Shown: positions 7,670-17,479 of the stretch, in pieces
Numbering within the stretch: the first letter of the stretch is position 1
Layout: each line of letters starts with the position of its first letter
Assembly: GCA_964604145.1 (NCBI GenBank)
Contig: CAZRXS010000001.1
Location: 1-56,566, forward strand
DNA: 56,566 nt
Source: Gudongella sp964604145
Lineage (GTDB): Bacteria; Bacillota; Clostridia; Tissierellales; Tissierellaceae
Direction: 5' to 3'
The notes under the pieces: generated by a model
The model's input: only the letters and a program-made list of their open reading frames with translations
The model's database searches: none
Told to the model about the DNA's origin: nothing
Program-made: the position numbers and the translations under genes

Positions 7670-9658
7670 TCAGCTCTCTTTCACTCTTGTAAATTGATAT
7701 ATACCATCAAAATACACTTCAAATTCTGCACCTGGAATACCTTTTAAATTAACTTCAAAAGAACCATCGCTTTGACTATGTTTTTTTGTATAGACAAGTT
7801 CTGAATTTGAGTTTTGTTTTCTAAATATAGTAACTTCTGTTTCATCTCTATCTGAAAAAGGTGTTAGTATCAGAGTGTAAGGGCCCTCTTTTTCAGCTCC
7901 TGCAGAAGGTTTTTCTGGCTCTTGTGGTTGAGTAGGTTCATCTGGAGTTGTTGTATCTGGCCCAGAACTTACATAGAGATCAATTGCCGTCTTTGTTTCA
8001 AGAGTTGTACCTGCTTCAATAGATTGCCAAGTCACAATATTTGCTTCGACTTTTTCATTTGGTTCATAATCCACTTGTCCAACAGCTAAATCCAGTGCAG
8101 CTATATCATTTAAAGCCTTACTAATGGGCTGACCAACTAATTGAATCATTAATATATCTTTAATTTCTGGACCTTTGCTAACGATTACATCTATTCTTGT
8201 GTTTGGTTCAACGCTAGATGCCGCTTCTTCACTTTGTTCCATTACTACATCTATTGGGACAGTATCATTAAAGTCATATTTAATATTTATTCTTAAGCCA
8301 GCTTCTTTTATTAAATTTTCTGCTTCTGAAACGGTCCTATTAATAAGCATGGGAACCGTTGACGTTTTAGAACCCAAGCTTATAACTACTCCAACAGGGT
8401 AGCCTTTCTTGATTCTAACACCTTTTTCCACATTTTGTTTCATAATTAGGCCACTATCGTATTCACTACTTGATTTACTGTCTATTACATTAATCTGAAA
8501 ACCTTTTTCTTTAGCTATCTTATCTGCTTCCTCTTCGCTAAGGCCTAATAAACTTACCATTTCGAAATCACTTTCAGCATTGACCACATCTTTAAGTTTC
8601 ATATACCCTGTAAATATCAATGTTGACAATATAAATGCAGCTAATATAGCTGATGCAAATACTTTCCAGTTGGGCTTATTCTTTTTATTTATTTTCTTTT
8701 TTTGTGGTGTATTAGTTTTCATATTTGTAGGTCCTTGCTCATTTTTATCATTTCCATTTACAGATATAATAGGTATAACTCGGGTTAGTTGTTCTGTATC
8801 TTCAGTGATACTTGCAGATGAAAGTTTTTTTGTTGAACTGTAATTTTTTAAGTCCAGTAATAATTCTTTAGCAGAAGAATATCTATCCCCTTGTCTTTTT
8901 TGTACACACTTCATAATAATATTGTTTAATTCAACAGGAATATCGTTTGAAATTTCAATTGGTGCTACTATCTCTTCTTGAACATGTTTTAAAGCGATAC
9001 TAATAGGTGTATCGCCATTAAAGGGAAGTTTACCTGTTATCATTTCATACATTACTATTCCCAATGAATATATATCTGACTTTTCATCAGTGTATCCACC
9101 CCTAGCTTGCTCAGGTGAAAAATAGTGTACAGAACCTAATACATCTGATGATGTAGTAATTGTTGAAGATGTTACGGCTCTAGCAATGCCAAAATCCGTT
9201 ACTTTTACTCTTTTATCCTCTGTTACCATAATATTATGGGGCTTAATATCCCTATGAATTATATGATTTTCGTGGGCATGATTCAATGCTTCAGCAATTT
9301 GTGTCGCATAATAAAGTGTTTCTTCTTCAGATAATTTTCCCTTGTTTAAAATTATTTCTTTTAAAGTTTTACCCCTAATATACTCCATAACAATGTAGTG
9401 AACTTTCTTACCATCCTGTTCTTCTTGACCTACATCGTAAATATTTAGTATGTTGGGATGGGAAAGACTTGCAGCAGCTTGTGATTCCCTTCTAAACTTC
9501 CTTATAAAATCTTCATCTTCTGTAAATTCATCTTTTAAAATCTTAACAGCTACAAATCTATCCAAAAGATGACACTTTGTTCGGTATACATCAGCCATAC
9601 CACCGCTGCCAATTTTTTCTACAATTTCATACCTATTTCCTAACAATCTACCTAACAT
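7670..9658 (-). CDS. prkC: Stk1/PrkC-type Ser/Thr kinase with PASTA domains
   Basis: Membrane kinase that senses muropeptides or lipid II and regulates envelope, translation and dormancy functions. 662 residues. Cytoplasmic kinase domain about 10-270 (GSGGMADVY loop, Lys39, HRD 135-137, DFG 155-157, SPEQ), then a basic linker, one membrane helix at about 333-351, and three extracellular PASTA repeats (about 365-575). A proline-rich linker (PDEPTQPQEPEKP) leads to a C-terminal beta-rich domain of about 70 residues. That tail is absent from Bacillus PrkC, and I cannot assign it. Start ATG with GGGGTGA upstream. The cognate phosphatase prpC is directly upstream. Confidence 0.97.
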   Translation of the reverse strand: MLGRLLGNRYEIVEKIGSGGMADVYRTKCHLLDRFVAVKILKDEFTEDEDFIRKFRRESQAAASLSHPNILNIYDVGQEEQDGKKVHYIVMEYIRGKTLKEIILNKGKLSEEETLYYATQIAEALNHAHENHIIHRDIKPHNIMVTEDKRVKVTDFGIARAVTSSTITTSSDVLGSVHYFSPEQARGGYTDEKSDIYSLGIVMYEMITGKLPFNGDTPISIALKHVQEEIVAPIEISNDIPVELNNIIMKCVQKRQGDRYSSAKELLLDLKNYSSTKKLSSASITEDTEQLTRVIPIISVNGNDKNEQGPTNMKTNTPQKKKINKKNKPNWKVFASAILAAFILSTLIFTGYMKLKDVVNAESDFEMVSLLGLSEEEADKIAKEKGFQINVIDSKSSSEYDSGLIMKQNVEKGVRIKKGYPVGVVISLGSKTSTVPMLINRTVSEAENLIKEAGLRINIKYDFNDTVPIDVVMEQSEEAASSVEPNTRIDVIVSKGPEIKDILMIQLVGQPISKALNDIAALDLAVGQVDYEPNEKVEANIVTWQSIEAGTTLETKTAIDLYVSSGPDTTTPDEPTQPQEPEKPSAGAEKEGPYTLILTPFSDRDETEVTIFRKQNSNSELVYTKKHSQSDGSFEVNLKGIPGAEFEVYFDGIYQFTRVKES

Positions 9659-9671
9659 TTTTTCACCCCAA

Positions 9672-10400
9672 TTAAAATCTAATACCTATGACGGTTATAT
9701 TGTCCTTGCCACCTTTTTCAATGGCAGATTCAATTGCTAGCTCACAAGCGTGTTTAATATTTTCATTTTTTTCAAATATCTCTTGTATTTCAGATTCATC
9801 AATCATATTTGTTAAGCCATCACTACATAAAATAAAAATATCATTTGTATTTATTTCTACAATATCTATATCAATATCTATATCTATACTAGTTCCCACT
9901 GCTCTTAATATAACATTCCTTTGAGGATGAGTGAGAGCTTCAGAAGGAGTAATTTCTCCAGTTTTTATTAGTTCATTTACCAGTGAATGGTCCTCGGTTA
10001 TTCTAACAAGCTTTTTATTTCTTAAGTAATAAGCTCTTGAATCTCCAACATGTGCAACAATAAAAAAATTATCATATACATAAGCTAAAGTAACTGTTGT
10101 ACCCATACCCTTACATTCCGAGTGATTTAAGGAATATTCAAAAACCTCTTTATTAGCAAGTTCAATCGCATCTTTAATGGTAATAGAAGCTATTTTTAGA
10201 TTGGAAATATTTGAAGATTTTTCTATAATTTCTCTACTTATTATATCCACGGTTAGCTTGCTTGCGATTTCTCCTGCTTTATGTCCACCCATACCATCTG
10301 CCACAATAAATAAAGGAAGGCAATTTTTTTTAGGTAAATACATGCAATCTTGATTAACCCCTCTAACCAATCCTTTATTACTTCTACCGCCTATATCCAC
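9672..10400 (-). CDS. prpC: PP2C-family Ser/Thr phosphatase PrpC (Stp1)
   Basis: Dephosphorylates PrkC and its substrates using two metal ions. 242 residues. DGMGGH at 35-40 carries the metal-binding Asp, GMGTTVTLA and HVGDSRAYYLR are core PP2C motifs, and CSDGLTNMID plus GGKDNITVIG complete the site. The start is GTG after GAGGTGAG. It lies 13 nt upstream of prkC. An unusual IDIDIDID run near residue 170, encoded by repeated GATATA units (9864-9891), is a local low-complexity insertion in an otherwise normal protein. Confidence 0.96.
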   Translation of the reverse strand: MDIGGRSNKGLVRGVNQDCMYLPKKNCLPLFIVADGMGGHKAGEIASKLTVDIISREIIEKSSNISNLKIASITIKDAIELANKEVFEYSLNHSECKGMGTTVTLAYVYDNFFIVAHVGDSRAYYLRNKKLVRITEDHSLVNELIKTGEITPSEALTHPQRNVILRAVGTSIDIDIDIDIVEINTNDIFILCSDGLTNMIDESEIQEIFEKNENIKHACELAIESAIEKGGKDNITVIGIRF

Positions 10401-10412
10401 ATTCTCACCTCG

Positions 10413-11444
10413 TTATATTAACTTCTCTAGGACTCCTCTTCTTAGTTGCCCACATGAAGCACTAATATCTAAGCCTTTTTCAGCTCTAATGGTAGTCTGT
10501 ATACCTAATTTAAGAAGTTTTTGTTGAAATAAAACTACTGTCTTTTTACTAGGTCTTTTCCTATTAAATTCCTTGATTGGATTAAGTACAATTAAATTTA
10601 CATGTACAAGGAGCCCTTGGCATAATTTTGCTATTTCTCTAGCGTCTGTTTCTCCATCATTCAAATCTTCTATTAGAGTGTATTCAAATGTAATTCTTCT
10701 ATTGGTTTTTCTATTATAATATTTTAGGGCTTCTATTAAGTTTTTTAACTTGTACTTGTTGGCGATTGGCATTATTTCAGCTCTTTTATCATCAAAGGGT
10801 GAATGTAAAGAAATTGAAAGAGTTATTGGCATTATCTCATCTGCCAATCTATAAATTTTTGGCACGATACCACAAGTTGAAAGCGTAATGTTTCTTAAAC
10901 TAATATTTCTACCTTTATTGTGATTTATAATCCTTATAAAGCCAATCACATTTTCATAATTATCAAGAGGCTCGCCACTACCCATCAATAATATATTAGA
11001 AATCCTAATATTCAAGTCTTCTTCTGCCATATAAATTTGATTTAACATCTCTGAAACATTAAGATTCCTGATTAAGCCTTCTTTGGTTGATGCACAAAAA
11101 CTACAGCCCATTTTACAGCCAACTTGTGAAGAAATACACATAGAGTACCCGTGTGTATATTTCATAACAACTCCTTCTATAATATTATTATCTTCCAGCA
11201 AAAATAAATATTTAACTGTATCATCTAATTTAGAATTGTATTTCTTTAAAATTTTTATTGTACCTATTTTATAATCCAGTTCTAGGGAAGTCCTCAAAGC
11301 TTTTGAAAAAAGGTTTAATTCATGAATGTTTTTCCCATTTTGTTGGTGCATAAATTTAAATAACTGCTCAGTCCTAAATTTCTTTTCTCCTAAACTTAAA
11401 ATTAATTCAGATAATTCCTTATAAGTCATATTGTTTAATTCCAT
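10413..11444 (-). CDS. rlmN: Dual-specificity 23S rRNA/tRNA adenine C2 methyltransferase RlmN
   Basis: Radical-SAM enzyme that methylates C2 of A2503 in 23S rRNA and A37 in some tRNAs. About 343 residues from the chosen ATG (an upstream GTG is possible but lacks a better ribosome binding site). CKMGCSFC gives the CxxxCxxC 4Fe-4S cluster near residues 110-117, followed by GSGEPLDNY and SLRNITLSTCG. The C-terminal RAEKGLDISASCGQL holds the Cys that is methylated in catalysis. It lies between rsmB and prpC in the conserved order. Confidence 0.96.
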   Translation of the reverse strand: MELNNMTYKELSELILSLGEKKFRTEQLFKFMHQQNGKNIHELNLFSKALRTSLELDYKIGTIKILKKYNSKLDDTVKYLFLLEDNNIIEGVVMKYTHGYSMCISSQVGCKMGCSFCASTKEGLIRNLNVSEMLNQIYMAEEDLNIRISNILLMGSGEPLDNYENVIGFIRIINHNKGRNISLRNITLSTCGIVPKIYRLADEIMPITLSISLHSPFDDKRAEIMPIANKYKLKNLIEALKYYNRKTNRRITFEYTLIEDLNDGETDAREIAKLCQGLLVHVNLIVLNPIKEFNRKRPSKKTVVLFQQKLLKLGIQTTIRAEKGLDISASCGQLRRGVLEKLI

Positions 11445-11486
11445 ATTTAAACCCACTTCGTTTTATTATTATATAATATTTTATTA

Positions 11487-12830
11487 TTATAAGCTATCTT
11501 TCTTAACCATCTTTGCAATAAAGAATCCATCTGTTTCATGTATATTTGGAAAAAGCTCTATATAGCCTAGGCTTTGTGTGTCTGATATTATCTTATTGTT
11601 TTTTAAGACAATAGGCACTAGTTGGAACATATTGTTCTTTATTAAGAAACGTTTTATTTGATCTATATTTTCATTTTTATTTATAGTGCAAGTACTATAA
11701 ATTAAATAACCATTTGTTTTTACATATTTAGCTGCCATATCTAAAAATTTAGACTGCAAATGGATTAGTGATTCAATATTTCTTCTTGTTCTATTAAATT
11801 TTATCTCTGGCTTTCTTCTAAGCAAACCAAAACCAGAACAAGGTGCATCAACTAAGCAATAATCAAATTTCTCTATGGATGCATCATCTATGTCTAATGC
11901 ATCTTGTAATTGTGTTTCTATAATATCTATTCCCAGTCTGCTTGCATTTTCTTTAACAAGATCGAGTTTGTCATTATTTAAATCCCTAGCAACTACTAGA
12001 CCTTTATTATTCATCCACTGTGCCATATGGGTTGATTTTCCACCAGGGGCACTGCATATATCTAAAACAGAGCTGTTTTCTTTTGGAGCCAATACTTCAG
12101 TTACCAACATACTACTCTCGTCTTGAATAATAAATAAGCCATTCTTAAATTCTTTTGTCTCTGTTATCCTGTTAGGATTATTTAATATCAAACAGTCTTT
12201 TGCAAATTTGCATAGAGAAACATCTAAACCTTGATCTTCAAAAGATTTCACTAGAGAATCTTTAGTGGTTTTTAATGTATTAACGCGAATATTAAGTTTG
12301 GGAGATGTATTATTAGCCTTTAATAACTCTATCGTGAAATCTTTGCCATATTGTTTAATCCACATCTCTACTAAATAGATTGGGTGAGAAAACCTAATTG
12401 ATAGTTTTTCAATGGAATCATTCGATTGAGTATATAAGAGCTCTTTTTTTCTTCTATTTGCATGTCGCAGTATTCCATTTACAAAGCCAATACTACCTTC
12501 GTGTCCATATATTCTTGCAAGTTTAACAGATTCATTTACAGCAGCACTTTCTGGTATCTTATCCGAAAATAACAACTGATACAAGCCAATTCTCAATATT
12601 TCAAGAATCATTGGATGGATTTTTTTAAACTTAATCTTGGATAGATTCTTAATAACATAATCTAGAAATATTTGGTTTTCTATAACTCCATAGACTAACT
12701 CGCGAAAGAGGTTTCTATCTTCAAGTTTTGAAATATATTCATCGTAGTTTTTTACAACATCTTGTGAATATAAAGAATTCTTATGAATATCAAATAAAGC
12801 TTTTACGCTAGCTTCTCTTGCATTTAACAT
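11487..12830 (-). CDS. rsmB: 16S rRNA (cytosine-967-C5)-methyltransferase RsmB
   Basis: SAM-dependent methyltransferase acting on C967 of 16S rRNA. 447 residues. The N-terminal NusB-like RNA-binding domain (about 1-140) includes AVNESVKLARIYGHEGSIGFVNGILR. The catalytic domain has LDICSAPGGKSTHMA (SAM loop), VDAPCSGFGLLRRKPEI and YSTCT, giving the two catalytic Cys residues. ATG with GGAGGT seven bases upstream. It follows the membrane protease gene in the def-fmt-rsmB-rlmN series. Confidence 0.96.
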   Translation of the reverse strand: MLNAREASVKALFDIHKNSLYSQDVVKNYDEYISKLEDRNLFRELVYGVIENQIFLDYVIKNLSKIKFKKIHPMILEILRIGLYQLLFSDKIPESAAVNESVKLARIYGHEGSIGFVNGILRHANRRKKELLYTQSNDSIEKLSIRFSHPIYLVEMWIKQYGKDFTIELLKANNTSPKLNIRVNTLKTTKDSLVKSFEDQGLDVSLCKFAKDCLILNNPNRITETKEFKNGLFIIQDESSMLVTEVLAPKENSSVLDICSAPGGKSTHMAQWMNNKGLVVARDLNNDKLDLVKENASRLGIDIIETQLQDALDIDDASIEKFDYCLVDAPCSGFGLLRRKPEIKFNRTRRNIESLIHLQSKFLDMAAKYVKTNGYLIYSTCTINKNENIDQIKRFLIKNNMFQLVPIVLKNNKIISDTQSLGYIELFPNIHETDGFFIAKMVKKDSL

Positions 12831-12854
12831 TATTTACCTCCAACACATAAGGGA

Positions 12855-13526
12855 TTATCTTCTTCTATTTGTCATCGATAAAAGCCTAAAAAGTTGTCCT
12901 ACTGCAACAAGTGTTGCTGCTACATAAGTCAAAGCTGCTGCATCTAGAACCTCTCTAGCTGGTTTTAAACTTTCGTTTGGCACTAATCCCTGTTCTAATT
13001 GGAGCATAGCTCTATTGCTGGCATTAAGCTCTACTGGCAAAGTTATTATTTGGAATAGAACTACCGCAAGAAACAATGAAATTCCAATATTTATAAAAAA
13101 AGGACTTATTAAGAATCCCAATATTATAAAAATCCAAACCATTCTTGCGCTGATATTTACAATCGGTGCTATATTATTTCTTAGCATCAATGGGAAATAA
13201 CCTTCAGAGTGCTGGATAGCATGACCCACTTCATGTGCTGCCACACTTACCGATGCTATACTAGACCCAGAATAAACATTTTGTGATAATCTTAAAATTT
13301 GTGTTCTAGGATCATAATGATCTGTTAAATTTCCAGCTACTTGTTCTATCCTGACATTTTCTAGTCCATTTCTATCTAGAATAAATCTTGCAACTTGATA
13401 ACCATTTAGACCAGAATGACTAGGAACCTTAAGATATTTAGAAAAAGTATTTGTTATTTTCCTCTGAGCATATCCAGCAAAAATAAGTGCAGGGAGTACA
13501 AAAATTATCCAATTACCACCATACAT
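12855..13526 (-). CDS. Zinc-dependent membrane metallopeptidase (YugP family)
   Basis: Membrane metallopeptidase of the YugP/Zn-peptidase-2 family, 223 residues. It has an N-terminal hydrophobic helix (about 5-20), the zinc motif HEVGH at 98-102 in a VAAHEVGHAIQHSEGY context, and two central membrane segments (about 115-165). The C-terminal AALTYVAATLVAVGQLFRLL is typical of the family. Its substrate is unknown. In many clostridia it sits between fmt and rsmB, as here. Start ATG after GAGGGGATATAT. Confidence 0.93.
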   Translation of the reverse strand: MYGGNWIIFVLPALIFAGYAQRKITNTFSKYLKVPSHSGLNGYQVARFILDRNGLENVRIEQVAGNLTDHYDPRTQILRLSQNVYSGSSIASVSVAAHEVGHAIQHSEGYFPLMLRNNIAPIVNISARMVWIFIILGFLISPFFINIGISLFLAVVLFQIITLPVELNASNRAMLQLEQGLVPNESLKPAREVLDAAALTYVAATLVAVGQLFRLLSMTNRRR

Positions 13527-13587
13527 ATATATCCCCTCATTTCTATAAAATAGTGTCTTTTATGCTTTCACTGTAGATTTTCTTATA

Positions 13588-14514
13588 TTATAAAATATAT
13601 CCTTCTTCTATTTGATTGCCCATTAAATAAACCCTTACATCCATCTCTTTCTTTCCTGGAAATTGTAAATTTTTAATTATTACAAATCCATCTTTTACTG
13701 CAACCCATATACCAGCACTAGACACCTTCTCTATATAACCAAATTCTCTATCGTGTTCTGCTAATTCTCTGCTCACTTTATGAATTTTCACCTGCTGACT
13801 CTTATAGTTAGTATATGCCATTGGCCAGGGTTTAAGACCTTTTACAAGTCTTTCTATCTGGTATCCAGATTTACTCCAATCTATTTTACCAAGCTCCTTA
13901 GAAAGCATGGGAGCATAAGTTGATTCTTCATGATTTTGTGGCTTGTATACAACTCTATTAGAAACGATTAAATCAATTGCCTCTATTATAAGCTCTGAAC
14001 CCAGTTTTGATAATTTATCATGTATTGTAATAGAGTCGTCATCATCAGTAATTGGGATAGCCTTTTTAATTATTATATCTCCTGAATCCAAGCCTTTTGT
14101 CATTTTCATTATAGTAACCCCTGTCTCTTTTTCGCCATTTATTATTGCCCAGTTTATAGGCGCTGCACCCCTATAATGTGGTAAAAGTGAAGCATGGATA
14201 TTTAGACAAGTATATTTTGGGATTTTTAAAATGTGCTCTTTTAAAATTTGACCATAGGCAACTACAACGATAAAATCAGGCTTGTAGCTATTTATTTTAG
14301 CTAGAGATTTTTCACTGTTAACATCTTCTGGTTGATAGATTTCAATATTAAGATCCAATGCTTTTTGTTTTACTGGATTAAATTGTGTTTTTTTTCCTCG
14401 TCCTTTTTTTTTGTCAGTTTGACTTATAACTAAAGGAATGTGATAACCTTTTTTATATAAATTCTCTAAGGTTGGGACTGCAAATTCTGGAGTAGCCATA
14501 AATATTATTTTCAC
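13588..14514 (-). CDS. fmt: Methionyl-tRNA formyltransferase
   Basis: Formylates initiator Met-tRNA using 10-formyl-tetrahydrofolate. 308 residues. The N-terminal IIFMATPEFAVPTL, the loop TDKKKGRGKK, and the HASLLPHYRGAAPINWAIINGE segment with catalytic Asn/His are all present, as are GDI and the C-terminal anticodon-side domain (about 205-305). The start GTG overlaps the def stop by 4 nt (GTGA), showing translational coupling with def, whose enzyme removes the formyl group. Confidence 0.97.
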   Translation of the reverse strand: MKIIFMATPEFAVPTLENLYKKGYHIPLVISQTDKKKGRGKKTQFNPVKQKALDLNIEIYQPEDVNSEKSLAKINSYKPDFIVVVAYGQILKEHILKIPKYTCLNIHASLLPHYRGAAPINWAIINGEKETGVTIMKMTKGLDSGDIIIKKAIPITDDDDSITIHDKLSKLGSELIIEAIDLIVSNRVVYKPQNHEESTYAPMLSKELGKIDWSKSGYQIERLVKGLKPWPMAYTNYKSQQVKIHKVSRELAEHDREFGYIEKVSSAGIWVAVKDGFVIIKNLQFPGKKEMDVRVYLMGNQIEEGYIL

Positions 14515-14984
14515 TCTTCATCATCCTCTGGATTATAGTCAAATACTTCATTAGCTAAGTCTGTATATAGTATCCCGTTTAAATGATCTATCTCATGACA
14601 AAAAACTCTTGCTATATATCCTTCTGCATCAATCGTTACTTCCTCGCCACTTTGATTTATATACTTTACCTTAATCTTCTCAGGCCTATCAACCTTACCC
14701 CTTAAATTAGGAACTGATAAACAGCCTTCTATGTCCTCAACCTTGCCTTCATTACTTTCTATAACAGGGTTAATTGCAACTATTGGTTCTTCTCCAATAT
14801 CTATTACTATTAATCTTTTTAATACACCAACTTGTGGAGAAGCTAAGCCAATACCATTTTCGTATCTCATGGTTTCAATCATATCTTGAATTAATATTTC
14901 TAATTTGCTATCTATTTTTTTTACTTCTTTAGATACTTTTCTTAAAATTGGGTCTCCATCTACTCTAACTTTCCTTAATGCCAT
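14511..14984 (-). CDS. def: Peptide deformylase
   Basis: Removes the N-formyl group from nascent proteins. 157 residues. Motif 1 is GIGLASPQVG (Ser in place of the more common Ala), motif 2 EGCLSVP has the metal-binding Cys, and motif 3 HEIDHLNG carries the other two ligands and the catalytic Glu. The start is the ATG after GGAGG. An in-frame TTG one codon earlier is also possible. It overlaps fmt by 4 nt and follows priA by 11 nt. Confidence 0.97.
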   Translation of the reverse strand: MALRKVRVDGDPILRKVSKEVKKIDSKLEILIQDMIETMRYENGIGLASPQVGVLKRLIVIDIGEEPIVAINPVIESNEGKVEDIEGCLSVPNLRGKVDRPEKIKVKYINQSGEEVTIDAEGYIARVFCHEIDHLNGILYTDLANEVFDYNPEDDEE

Positions 14985-14995
14985 CAAAATTCCTC

Positions 14996-17440
14996 CTACA
15001 ATACACTTTCTGGATTAACTGTTATACTTATTTTTACTCCCGGATTCTTAAATTTTACTTCATCCAAAACCAACAAGCGTTTTAAGATTTTCTTTAACTC
15101 TCTAGAACTTGATTCATTGTATTTTATTAATATCTGCCACCTATACTCATTATTTATTCTTTCTAATGGTGCTGGCAATGGATTATTAACTATTATATTA
15201 TTTAAGTCTAATTCCCCAATTTTGTTTTTAATAATTTCATTTGCCTTTATGATATTATCCCTAACCATTTTTTGATCTTTCCCATAAAAAAGAATAGATA
15301 TTATATTTACAAAAGGTGGATATATAAATTCCTTGCGAAGATAAATTTCAATATCATAAAAATCTTTATAACTACTCTCTTTTGCACTAGCTATACTGTA
15401 GTGTTCAGGATTATATGTTTGTAACACTACCCTACCTACTTTGTCACCTCTACCAGCCCTTCCTGATACTTGAGTTATTAATTGGAAGGTTTTTTCTGGC
15501 GAGCGGAAATCTGGCAAGTTCAATGTTGTATCTGCTGCTACAATACCTACTAAGGTTACATTAGGAAAATCCAAACCTTTTGTAATCATTTGAGTACCTA
15601 TTAAAATATCTATTTTTCGCTCCTTCATCTTATTCAAAACAATATCGTAATCATTTCTCTTTTTTACAGTGTCACTATCCATTCTTTCAATATTAGCCTT
15701 TGGATATGATTTTCTAACTTCTTCTTCAATCTTTTCTGTACCTATACCAAATGTTCTAATATAATTGCTAGCACAGTTAGGACAAACTACTGGTATTATT
15801 TTTGTGGCACCACAGTAGTGACATCGCAATCTATTGCTAGTTTTATGGACTGTCATACTGATGTCACAATTTTCACATTTGACGACATACCCACATGCTC
15901 TACAGGTTACAAATCCAGCATACCCTCTTCTATTTAGGAATAATATAATTTGTTCACCATTTAATAAGGCTTCATCAATCTTTTGTCTTAGGCTTGTGCT
16001 AAATATTGACTTATTTCCATTTAGAAGCTCTTGTCTCATATCAATAACTTCTATGGTTGGCAGCTGCATTTTAGTTGCTCTTTCTTTTAACTCCAAGTAC
16101 CTATATTCTTGTTTATAACTTTTGTAGTAAGTTTCTATAGATGGTGTAGCTGTACCTAAAATCAATTTAGCATTTTCAAGTTCTACTCTTTTTTTAGCTA
16201 CTTCTATTGTATCATATTTAGGATTACTATTAGATTTATAAGTGTTTTCATGTTCTTCATCTATAATAATTAAACCCAAGTTATTAAAGGGAGCAAATAT
16301 AGCGGAACGAGCTCCTATGACTATGGTGTATTCGCCAGTTTTTATCCTTCGCCATTGGCTAAACCTTTGAGCTTTTGTAAGTCTACTATGAAGTATCGCA
16401 ACTTTATTTCCAAACCTACCAACAAATCTATCTATAGTTTGTGGTGTTAAAGATATTTCCGGAACTAAAATAATTGAATCTTTTCCTTGTTTTAAATATT
16501 CTTCTACTAGTTGCAGGTAAATTTCTGTTTTCCCACTGCCAGTTACGCCATGTAATAAATAACTATTGTGGTCAGAATTAATAATTTTATTATAAAGCAA
16601 TTCTTGATCTTTATTCAATTTGAGTTTTTCGTAATTAGCTATAACTTCTTCTACTGCTTCCTCATTTACAATCTGTTTATCAACAAGGATCAACTCTTTA
16701 GAAATAAGCGCTTTTAAAACAGTTGAACTAGTGTTAAATTCTCTTAATATTTCTTTTTCAGTTTTTATATATTTATCCCACTTTGTCTCCCAAATAATTC
16801 TCTGTTTTTTTGCTGAGTTCCCAATAATCTCCAAGCCATCCTCGATACTTATTGCTTTCGATTTCCATAAGATATTTTCATATTTTATGGATACTCTCTT
16901 TTTAATATCAATATCTATATTTATAATACCCTTATTTTCAAGTTTAATAAGTGTCTTGTTAAGGTTTTTCCATTTAAATGCGTTTTTCAGTTAAATATAT
17001 AATATTTGTTTTTCATTTTTTAATATATCTACTATTCTATTTTCTTCATTATCTAATAATTTTTCGTCAATAACCTTTTCAGATAAGACTATTATATTAT
17101 TTATTTCTTTAAAATCTCCAGGAGGTAAAACAACACTTAGAGCTTCAAAAAATGTACACAAATACTCTTCTCTCATCCATTTAGCTAACTGGATCATTTT
17201 TAAAGTAAGGATTGGTTTTGTATCTAGTGCTTGTATTATATACTTGATATTCCCTTTTAAATTAGTAGCATCAGCAGTTTTTATTACAACTCCTAGAGTA
17301 GGTTTGTTTGTCTTACCAAATGGAACAACAACTCTTATCCCTATTTGAATATCGTCTTTTTGTAAGGGTTTAATACCATAAGTAAATGGTCTATCCAGCT
17401 TAGATGACTTGTGATCTATGATTATTTGTGCGTATTTCAA
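14996..17440 (-). pseudogene. priA: Primosomal helicase PriA, interrupted by an in-frame TAA
   Basis: PriA restarts collapsed replication forks and loads the primosome. The frame runs from a TTG start at 17440 (after AAGGAGGT; an ATG at 17461 lies before the ribosome binding site) to 14996, about 814 codons, normal for the family. Codon 150 (16991-16993) is TAA. Reading continues in the same frame with no other stop, through FKWKNLNKTLIKLENKGII of the winged-helix region. The second part has GVTGSGKTEIYLQ (Walker A), DEEHENTYKS, the Cys-rich zinc sites and helicase motifs V-VI. A TTG at 16834 preceded by GAGGATGG could allow reinitiation. A real nonsense mutation and a sequencing error are both possible. 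Confidence 0.9.
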
Positions 17441-17479
17441 GTAATTACCTCCTTGCATCATGGCAAAAGCTAGAATTAT

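Noticed and set aside
9864..9891. Tandem GATATA-like repeats as a possible repeat array
   Set aside because: They lie inside prpC, stay in frame and encode a short Ile-Asp run. There are no spacers, so it is not a CRISPR.
16991..16993. Stop-codon recoding (for example selenocysteine or pyrrolysine) in priA
   Set aside because: The codon is TAA, not TGA or TAG, PriA has no such residue there, and TAA ends many genes in this window.
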